From CAYJLA01 sp964371305 (GTDB taxonomy: Bacteria > Bacillota_I > Bacilli_A > RFN20 > CAG-826): a stretch of 7,212 bases of DNA. The stretch spans positions 1 to 7,212 of the forward strand of contig CAYJLA010000032.1 in NCBI GenBank assembly GCA_964371305.1, given 5' to 3'. Of the stretch, positions 1 to 5,192 are shown piece by piece (position 1 is the first letter of the stretch; every line of letters starts with the position of its first letter). The notes beneath the pieces are model-generated. The model did no database searches. It saw only the letters and a program-made list of their open reading frames with translations, and was not told the DNA's origin. The position numbers and the translations under genes are program-made.

Positions 1-123
1 TTCTATTGCTGAATTAGCAACATCACCATTAATAAATGAGTAAACTAAGCTATTTTCTTTAGTTGAGCAAGAAGTAGTAATCGTCATACATACAATCAAT
101 AAAGATAAAATTTTCATGTTCAT
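1..123 (-). CDS. Lipoprotein N-terminus (partial, runs off left edge)
   Basis: This 41-codon open frame reads leftwards from ATG at 123 to the window edge without a stop. The protein begins with a short basic n-region (Lys4), then a hydrophobic stretch (Ile5 to Thr17) and a lipobox-like TTSC with Cys19. That is a lipoprotein signal peptide, so the product is probably exported and lipid-anchored. Thr at the -3 position is slightly unusual. The mature start has a VYSFINGDV segment. This loosely recalls the N-terminal region of PrsA/SurA-type foldases (a V-NG-x-I-T pattern), but too little is visible to assign a function. A second ATG at 117 could also be the start. There is no Shine-Dalgarno sequence; a TATAAT lies six bases before the ATG at 123. 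The gene is divergent from trmL, with only 48 bp between the starts. Confidence 0.6.
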   Translation of the reverse strand, partial: MNMKILSLLIVCMTITTSCSTKENSLVYSFINGDVANSAIE

Positions 124-129
124 TAATAT

Positions 130-135
130 ATTATA
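130..135 (-). promoter_or_regulatory. Putative -10 element of the lipoprotein gene (leaderless)
   Basis: Read on the minus strand this is a perfect TATAAT, followed by six bases and then the ATG at 123. A start site about seven bases after the hexamer would fall on the A of the ATG, giving a leaderless mRNA. I see no convincing -35. The region is so A+T-rich that a chance match is possible. Confidence 0.45.
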
Positions 136-159
136 ATTACATTTTGAACATTAATATAC

Positions 160-165
160 TAAAAT
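160..165 (+). promoter_or_regulatory. Putative -10 element of trmL (leaderless)
   Basis: TAAAAT matches the -10 consensus at five of six positions and is followed by six bases and then the trmL ATG at 172, so transcription would begin at or next to the start codon. ATTACA at 136-141, 18 bp upstream, is a weak -35 candidate. No purine-rich ribosome binding site lies in the 48 bp upstream of trmL. It is arranged back to back with the lipoprotein promoter. Confidence 0.45.
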
Positions 166-171
166 ATTATC

Positions 172-678
172 ATGATTAATGTTGTATTATTTAAACCTGA
201 AATTCCTCAAAATACCGGAAATATTATGAGAACATGCTCCGCAACTAATACTAAATTGCATATAATTGGACCAATAAAATTTTCAATAGATGAAAAAAAC
301 TTAAGGCGTGCTGGAATGGATTACATCAAAGATGTACAAACAACTTATTATNNNNNNNNNNAGTTCAAAACCAAAAACTATAATCCTAAAATTTATTGCA
401 TTTCAAGATATGGAAAAAATACGTATTCAAATGTCGATTTTTCAAATAAGCACGAAGAAGTTTTTTTGATGTTTGGTAGTGAATCAACAGGTATAGAAAA
501 ATACATATTAAAAGAGAACTTTAATGATACATTAAGAATACCTATGCTACCTAGTGCTAGAAGTTTAAATTTATCTAACTGTGTTTCGCTCGTTTTGTTT
601 GAAGTTTTAAGACAAAGAAAATTTCATGGTCTTTCAACGTTTGAACAAATAAAAGGAGAAGATTTTATCTTAAAGTAG
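172..678 (+). CDS. trmL: tRNA (cytidine(34)-2'-O)-methyltransferase, SPOUT family
   Basis: TrmL (B. subtilis CspR, E. coli YibK) 2'-O-methylates the wobble nucleotide of certain tRNA-Leu species using SAM. It is a small SPOUT enzyme with a C-terminal trefoil knot and works as a dimer. Visible family signatures are the N-terminal PEIPQNTGNIMRTC (residues 9-22), LRRAGMDY (44-51), FGSESTG (101-107), RIPM (122-125) and the knot motif RSLNLSN (130-136), followed by LFEVLRQ. All key positions look intact, so an active enzyme is expected. Ten Ns at 352-361 hide about four residues. The spacing between flanking motifs is within one residue of my recollection of B. subtilis CspR, so the frame across the gap looks correct. 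There is no Shine-Dalgarno before the ATG. The gene is single, divergent from the lipoprotein gene and convergent with rqcH, with adjacent stops. Confidence 0.93.
   Translation: MINVVLFKPEIPQNTGNIMRTCSATNTKLHIIGPIKFSIDEKNLRRAGMDYIKDVQTTYYXXXXFKTKNYNPKIYCISRYGKNTYSNVDFSNKHEEVFLMFGSESTGIEKYILKENFNDTLRIPMLPSARSLNLSNCVSLVLFEVLRQRKFHGLSTFEQIKGEDFILK
352..361. other. Assembly gap (10 N) inside trmL
   Basis: A run of ten undetermined bases covers three full codons and the first base of a fourth. The reading frame continues on both sides, and the motif spacing fits the family, so the gap estimate is about right. It is a sequencing or scaffolding artefact rather than biology. Confidence 0.97.
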
Positions 679-2058
679 TTATAAATGCTTTTTAGATTTA
701 GAAAAAGCATGCAATGATTTCTCGCGAATTTTTGAAACGTATATGCTTTGTTTCTTATTCATAAGCACACTTCCTATTTTTGTAGTTTTTCTAATATTTT
801 TTATTTGAGTATAATTTACTTCACCTTGTTCTTTATGAGATGCAAGTAGTGCAATTTCTGCTGCGAATAAAATTTCATCATTTGTAGGCATCTCTTTACA
901 TAAAACAGCATGCGAACCTTTGTATAAGTTTATATGAAACCACAACCATGATTTATTTCTTCTGCCAATGTTAAAGGAAAGATAATCGTTTTGAAGAGAG
1001 TTTTTTCCAAATAGTACGTTAGTATTGTTTAACGTAGCACTAAATGGAAAAATTCGATCATCTTGTTTATGTTTTTTATTTTGTTGAGGAATAAATTCTC
1101 CATATTTTTCATAAACTTCATCCTTTTTATCTTCAAAATTTTCAAGATCAAACTTTATACTATTCATTTGTTCTTTTGCCTGCTCTAATCGTTTATTTAG
1201 ATGTTGCAAAGAAACTTTTGCTTTCTTATATTTATTGTATAATGCAGTTATATTTTCTTGAATAGTCAGTTGATCATTTATCTCTATTGAATTAGTCGAT
1301 ATTGTATCGAAGTTTTCGCACTGTTCCATATCATATTTATATATTTGTAAATAATCAGCTTCACGTTTGTATTTTTCGTAATCTTTAAGATCATCTATGT
1401 CAGATTCAATGTTTTTAATGAGTTTTTCACAAAAGTGTAGTTTATTCAAAATATTCTTTTTAAGTTTTTTATCAAATTTTAATTTATATTGCTCTGTAAT
1501 GGAACTTAGAAATAATCTTATTTCACTATCTGTATAAAAATCTTTTTCTACATTTGAAAAGTTATTTGGTTTTGTAGGATATGTGTACGTTGAACCTCTT
1601 AAAATTGGTCTATGTGAAGTCAAATCAGAGTAATTAATTGCGTATAAAATCTTTTTATTGTCATCTAATACAATTATATTAAATTGTTTAGCAATTAATT
1701 CAATCACAAGAAAGAAATTGCGCTTTTGATATATTTTATCGATAGATTCAAATCCGAATGTCAGTATATTATCTTCATTGTTGCTTACAACTGAAGTAAT
1801 TTTCATGCGATTATAACTAGCATTAAGAAAGTTTATAAATTTATTTTTGTCTGAGTCAATTGAATCGTTATTTATGTCAATAAATGCAGCAATTATATTA
1901 TTAGGTTGTGTACAAATAACAAACTTTTCCTTCTTATTTGTAAAATGAAAATAAAATAAGCAACCGCTAGAGAAAGTTACTTTTGTAATGAACTCACCAA
2001 CTATATTCTGTCTACATAGCGCTGCTAACTGTTGGGTATGTATTGGAAACATCTTCAT
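679..2058 (-). CDS. rqcH: RqcH/NFACT-family ribosome quality control protein, shortened
   Basis: RqcH (B. subtilis YloA, formerly called fibronectin-binding protein; relative of NEMF/Rqc2) binds the stalled 50S subunit and recruits tRNA-Ala to build C-terminal alanine tails. Here an NFACT-N-like domain covers residues 1-165, a charged coiled-coil region about 198-320, and an NFACT-R domain about 345-445. NFACT-R carries GKNSLQND (351-358), WFHI (373-376), GSHAVL (381-386), an AAEIALLAS helix and GEVNYTQIKNIRK (412-424). The protein is 459 residues, against about 570 in B. subtilis. The helix-hairpin-helix section between NFACT-N and the coiled coil is essentially absent. The DR motif needed for tRNA recruitment in B. 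subtilis (D97-R98) reads D96-N97, and the usual GRHSN segment reads AKQFN. Alanine tailing is therefore doubtful. The start at 2058 has no ribosome binding site; ATG at 2052 is an alternative. The gene is divergent from gmk. Confidence 0.88.
   Translation of the reverse strand: MKMFPIHTQQLAALCRQNIVGEFITKVTFSSGCLFYFHFTNKKEKFVICTQPNNIIAAFIDINNDSIDSDKNKFINFLNASYNRMKITSVVSNNEDNILTFGFESIDKIYQKRNFFLVIELIAKQFNIIVLDDNKKILYAINYSDLTSHRPILRGSTYTYPTKPNNFSNVEKDFYTDSEIRLFLSSITEQYKLKFDKKLKKNILNKLHFCEKLIKNIESDIDDLKDYEKYKREADYLQIYKYDMEQCENFDTISTNSIEINDQLTIQENITALYNKYKKAKVSLQHLNKRLEQAKEQMNSIKFDLENFEDKKDEVYEKYGEFIPQQNKKHKQDDRIFPFSATLNNTNVLFGKNSLQNDYLSFNIGRRNKSWLWFHINLYKGSHAVLCKEMPTNDEILFAAEIALLASHKEQGEVNYTQIKNIRKTTKIGSVLMNKKQSIYVSKIREKSLHAFSKSKKHL
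685..710. terminator. Hairpin at the trmL/rqcH convergent junction
   Basis: ATGCTTTTT at 685-693 and AAAAAGCAT at 702-710 form a perfect 9-bp stem with an 8-base loop. It starts just past the trmL stop and overlaps the last codons of rqcH, where a shared convergent terminator would be expected. Neither side is followed by a clean U-tract, so termination strength is uncertain. Confidence 0.4.
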
Positions 2059-2064
2059 TCTTAT

Positions 2065-2070
2065 ATTTTA
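2065..2070 (-). promoter_or_regulatory. Putative extended -10 element of rqcH (leaderless)
   Basis: On the minus strand TAAAAT is preceded by TGG, which fits the extended -10 pattern TGn. It is followed by six bases and then the ATG at 2058. The implied start site falls on the start codon. No good -35 is seen, which is common for extended -10 promoters. The upstream stretch holds no clear Shine-Dalgarno. Confidence 0.45.
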
Positions 2071-2119
2071 CCACATTAACATTAAATTAACTAACTTGCT
2101 TAAAAGTGCCATACATATC

Positions 2120-2148
2120 TTGTCTAATAAACGTAATTAATATATAAT
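2120..2148 (+). promoter_or_regulatory. Sigma-A type promoter of the gmk operon
   Basis: A -35 element TTGTCT (2120-2125; four of six consensus positions) and a perfect -10 TATAAT (2143-2148) are separated by 17 bp, the ideal spacing. Transcription should start near 2155, leaving only about 15 untranslated bases before gmk. This is the best promoter in the window and the only clear one for the five-gene plus-strand operon. Confidence 0.75.
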
Positions 2149-2158
2149 ATTAAAAAAT

Positions 2159-2163
2159 GGAGG
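2159..2163 (+). promoter_or_regulatory. Ribosome binding site of gmk
   Basis: GGAGG lies six bases before the ATG at 2170, fixing that codon as the start. The strong site contrasts with the lack of any such site at trmL, rqcH and the lipoprotein gene. Confidence 0.85.
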
Positions 2164-2169
2164 TAGCGC

Positions 2170-2739
2170 ATGCGTGGTTTCTTAGTTATTATGTCTGGCC
2201 CTTCAGGAGTCGGTAAGGGCACTGTTAGAAAATATCTTTTTGAGAAGAAAAACATGAATCTTGTTTATTCTACATCTATGACCACAAGACAACAAAGAAC
2301 AGGTGAAATTGACGGTGTTGATTATTATTTTGTTAGTGACGAAGATTTTGATAAAGCTATAGAATCTGGTGATTTGCTTGAATTCGCAACATTCGTAGGC
2401 AATAGATACGGAAGTCCTAAAAGTAAAATTGAAGAATTAAGAGACAAAGGTGTAAACGTTTTGCTTGAAATCGATGTTCAAGGTACACAACAAGTTCTAG
2501 AAAAATATGTATGCGACGACAGAGTATTTAGTATTTTTTTAATTCCTCCACACATAAGTGATTTAGAATATAGAATACGTAATAGAAGAACAGAAGAAGA
2601 ATATGTAATTCAAGAGCGTTTACAAAAAGGAAAGAAAGAAATTGAGTTTAAAGATAGATATGATTACGTTGTCGTTAATGATGATCCACAATTAGCGGCT
2701 GACAGAATAATTAAAATTATCGAGGAGAAATATAAGTAG
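2170..2739 (+). CDS. gmk: Guanylate kinase
   Basis: Guanylate kinase phosphorylates GMP to GDP with ATP, the essential step in guanine nucleotide supply and recycling, in the cytosol. The P-loop GPSGVGKGT spans residues 10-18. GMP-binding residues are present: Ser36, the TTR ending at Arg40, Arg43, Glu71, Tyr80 in GNRYG, and the EIDVQG motif (100-105). The lid region carries RIRNRR, and the C-terminal part has the usual YDYVVVNDD. At 189 residues it is slightly shorter than the B. subtilis enzyme but complete. YGS in place of the common YGT is a mild substitution. It is the first gene of the operon, with a good promoter and ribosome binding site directly upstream. Its TAG stop shares one base with the GTG start of priA, which suggests coupled translation. 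rpoZ, normally next to gmk in Bacillota, is absent here. Confidence 0.97.
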   Translation: MRGFLVIMSGPSGVGKGTVRKYLFEKKNMNLVYSTSMTTRQQRTGEIDGVDYYFVSDEDFDKAIESGDLLEFATFVGNRYGSPKSKIEELRDKGVNVLLEIDVQGTQQVLEKYVCDDRVFSIFLIPPHISDLEYRIRNRRTEEEYVIQERLQKGKKEIEFKDRYDYVVVNDDPQLAADRIIKIIEEKYK

Positions 2740-4736
2740 TGAAGATATATCAGGTCTTAGTGGAAAGAAGAAGCTTTGCATTGAGTCGTTTTTTCTCCTA
2801 TTGCGCTAAAGATGAAATGAGAATAACTGAAGGTATGCGAGTACGCGTTCCTTTTAACGATTCAACGATTGTAGGTTTAGTGTGTGAGATAGTATCAAAT
2901 GAATTTTCTCAAAAAGATTACGAAAATTCAGTCGGGTATAAATTACTAAATATCATTGAAGTATTAGATGTACAACCTATATTGAATAGGGAACTCATGG
3001 CATTAGCCTTAAAGTTATCGGAATATTATATAGCGCCACTCATTTCAATCATTAATTTAATGGTTCCTAATTTTCTTAAAGTAAAAACTTATGCTAACGA
3101 CGTTGAAAAGTTTAAAGATTTTAACGTTGAAGGAATTGCTGCTAAGGATAATTTATCTAATATAAATGTTGATTCACTTATTCATAATTTTTCGAATACA
3201 TCACGTGAATCGATACTTTTTTATAATTATCAATATTATGACAACTACGCGATGATTACTAGTTGTTTGAATGAAGTATTGTTTGAAAAAAAACAAGCCC
3301 TTATTGTTTTCCCTGATACTGAAGCTTTATATGTGGCCCTTCCGTATTTTTTAAAAAACTTTTCCAAGGATTTGGTTTATATTCATAATGAAATGACATT
3401 TGCTGAAAGGAATCAGATTTATAAGTCAATATCAGATGGTAAGTATTCTATTGTTCTTGGTACTGGTTTGGCATCTTTTATGCCTCTTAAATCACTCAGT
3501 TTTGTTGGTGTAATAGATGAAGAAAGCCCGAATTACAAATTAATGAAGAGTCCGTTTTTAAATTATGTTGATGTTTTACAAATTAGAGCAAGGGCTCACA
3601 AAGCTAAACTTGCGTATTTTACATCTTCGCCAAGTGTTGGTCTTTATCATAAAGCTATGAATAATAACCTCTTATATGTTGAAAACAATGATCCGCTTTT
3701 TAATATTGTGCAAGTTATTGATTTAAGTGTTTCTAAGAATATATCGGCATTTAGTTCCATTTTATCAAATGAACTAGTTCTTCAAATCACTAAAACCATG
3801 GAAAAGAAAAAGACTAGTTTGCTTTTTTTGAATAAAAAAGGTTATTCTAGTATGCAAGTTTGTAGAGTTTGTGGAAAGACTGTAAAGTGTCCAAATTGCG
3901 GTATGACATTAAATTATTATAAAAATGATGATAGTTTAAGATGTGCATCTTGTGCATATAAAACAAATAATGTTGAAAAATGTGATCAGTGTGGACATAA
4001 AAGCTTTATGCGCATAGGTTTTGGATTGGAAAGACTTTCTCAGGAAATACTTAAAGCATTTCCAAATGCAAAAATTCTTATTGTTGACGCTGAAAAATAT
4101 AATACATATAAAAAACTAAATGCCGTACGTAATCAAATTGAAAAACATAGCTACGATATTGTTATTTCAACTGATATTCTATCTAGGTTTAAAAGCATTG
4201 CAAACGTTGATTTAGTTTCTTGTGTTTTACCAGATATAGGATTATCACTAAAAAGTTTTAATGCTGAAGAAAAAGTGTTTCAATTTCTAAAAAAATGTTT
4301 AAGTGTAAATCTTGAAATTGATTCTACTAAATATGTAGTACAAACATATGATAGAAAAAACAAAGCAATTAGTGCAGCTTGTTATTTTGAAAATGATCAA
4401 TTTTACTTCTATGAAATTAACAAAAGAAGACAAACGTTATATGAACCATTTGTTCATTTAATAGTTTTACATTTCTTGTCTTCTAATAAGAGTAGTAATG
4501 ATGAGTATATAAAAAGTATTAAGGCAATGCTATTAAATAAGTTTGGTAAAAGAATTAGAGTTCTTGGGCCAAAAACATCATTAATACTAAGAGGCGAAAA
4601 AACATCATATGAGGATGAGTTGCTAATAAAATATAAAACCAACGATGTTAAAACTTATATAGCTAGTTTGTTAAAGAGAATTAAAGAAGGTTCTAAAGTT
4701 GAAATACAGGTTGATATAAAACCTATTGATTATTAA
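2739..4736 (+). CDS. priA: PriA-like primosomal protein N', helicase motifs lost
   Basis: PriA recognises stalled forks and starts replisome reloading. The family fold is clear: an N-terminal 3'-DNA-binding domain (1-105; GMRVRVPF), a degenerate helicase core, a zinc-binding section, and a C-terminal domain ending like other PriAs (RVLGP then a basic tail). All eight zinc cysteines remain (375, 378, 384, 387, 402, 405, 415, 418). The ATPase does not: the Walker A position (usually GVTGSGKTE) reads YQYYDNYAM (164-172), DEEH is DEES (260-263), motif V is TDILSRFKSIANV (478-490), and motif VI (usually QVAGRAGR) falls at about 518-525 with no arginine pair. The winged-helix region is also largely missing, giving 665 residues against about 805 in B. 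subtilis. The frame is open throughout. A non-helicase loader or scaffold is likely; actinobacterial PriAs also lack helicase motifs. The GTG start overlaps the gmk stop; GAGGAG at 2722-2727 precedes it by 11 bases. Confidence 0.9.
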   Translation: MKIYQVLVERRSFALSRFFSYCAKDEMRITEGMRVRVPFNDSTIVGLVCEIVSNEFSQKDYENSVGYKLLNIIEVLDVQPILNRELMALALKLSEYYIAPLISIINLMVPNFLKVKTYANDVEKFKDFNVEGIAAKDNLSNINVDSLIHNFSNTSRESILFYNYQYYDNYAMITSCLNEVLFEKKQALIVFPDTEALYVALPYFLKNFSKDLVYIHNEMTFAERNQIYKSISDGKYSIVLGTGLASFMPLKSLSFVGVIDEESPNYKLMKSPFLNYVDVLQIRARAHKAKLAYFTSSPSVGLYHKAMNNNLLYVENNDPLFNIVQVIDLSVSKNISAFSSILSNELVLQITKTMEKKKTSLLFLNKKGYSSMQVCRVCGKTVKCPNCGMTLNYYKNDDSLRCASCAYKTNNVEKCDQCGHKSFMRIGFGLERLSQEILKAFPNAKILIVDAEKYNTYKKLNAVRNQIEKHSYDIVISTDILSRFKSIANVDLVSCVLPDIGLSLKSFNAEEKVFQFLKKCLSVNLEIDSTKYVVQTYDRKNKAISAACYFENDQFYFYEINKRRQTLYEPFVHLIVLHFLSSNKSSNDEYIKSIKAMLLNKFGKRIRVLGPKTSLILRGEKTSYEDELLIKYKTNDVKTYIASLLKRIKEGSKVEIQVDIKPIDY

Positions 4737-4740
4737 GGAG
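4735..4740 (+). promoter_or_regulatory. Ribosome binding site of the 147-residue gene
   Basis: AAGGAG overlaps the last two bases of the priA stop codon and lies six bases before ATG 4747. It decides the start: a TTG at 4726 in the same frame would place this site inside the gene and has no such site of its own. Confidence 0.85.
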
Positions 4741-4746
4741 AAAATT

Positions 4747-5190
4747 ATGATAGTTATTAAGATGACAGGATTTCCAGATTTTGTAGTTAGGGAGTATTCA
4801 CAAATATATTTAAAATCAATTTCACAGATATTCGAAACTGAAGAAAATGAAATTGTTTTTGTTCACGATAACTCATTGGTTTTACATAATGGTGTAGAAC
4901 AAACGATGTGGTTTTGTTTTATTGAATTGAGTTTGGATGAAAGATACAAATATTTTGAAGATATTATGAATAAATTTTTATATGAAACTTTAAAAGAGCA
5001 AGCAATAAATTTATCTATTACATATAAATATTGCGTTAACTCTTCGAATAAGATCATTTTAATTAGTGAATATCCAAAATTTGTTAGTGAAGATAATGCT
5101 GTTGAAGTGACTCAACCTGAATACGAAGAAGAAGATATTATGGATGAAGAAAAGATTTATACTGGAAATATCTTCGAGGATATGGACTAA
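4747..5190 (+). CDS. Unrecognised small protein with acidic tail (possible DUF1904/tautomerase-like fold)
   Basis: A 147-residue cytosolic protein with no signal peptide or membrane segment; I do not recognise it firmly. Residues 1-110 suggest an alternating strand and helix layout: strand IVIKMTG, helix about 11-30, strands about 35-62 (HNGVEQTMWFCFIEL), helix 64-85, then strands 88-107. This order and the G-x-E-x-x-x-W-F-x-x-I-E-type segment recall DUF1904 proteins of Bacillota, which have a tautomerase-like fold. The catalytic Pro1 of true tautomerases is absent (Met-Ile start). From about residue 114 the tail is strongly acidic and probably disordered, ending in a GNIFEDMD-type segment, which could be a binding peptide. 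It sits between priA and rsmB, where B. subtilis has def and fmt, but has no visible similarity to either. An AAGGAG site fixes the start; rsmB begins two bases after its stop. Confidence 0.75.
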   Translation: MIVIKMTGFPDFVVREYSQIYLKSISQIFETEENEIVFVHDNSLVLHNGVEQTMWFCFIELSLDERYKYFEDIMNKFLYETLKEQAINLSITYKYCVNSSNKIILISEYPKFVSEDNAVEVTQPEYEEEDIMDEEKIYTGNIFEDMD

Positions 5191-5192
5191 TT

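Noticed and set aside
172..678. trmL as a broken gene because of undetermined residues
   Set aside because: The interruption is a run of Ns, the frame is kept, and motif spacing fits the family, so it is an assembly gap and not a mutation.
2059..2169. Riboswitch or leader RNA in the rqcH-gmk intergenic region
   Set aside because: The promoter leaves only about 15 untranslated bases before gmk, too short for a structured leader.
4454..4642. 62-codon minus-strand open frame inside priA
   Set aside because: It lies wholly antisense to a well-supported PriA coding region, has no ribosome binding site, and looks like composition-driven shadow reading.
4726..4746. TTG start adding seven residues to the 147-residue protein
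   Set aside because: It would overlap the end of priA and place the AAGGAG site inside the gene; ATG 4747 has ideal spacing.
4863..5057. 64-codon minus-strand open frame inside the 147-residue gene
   Set aside because: Antisense to a gene with a strong ribosome binding site and operon position; no independent support.
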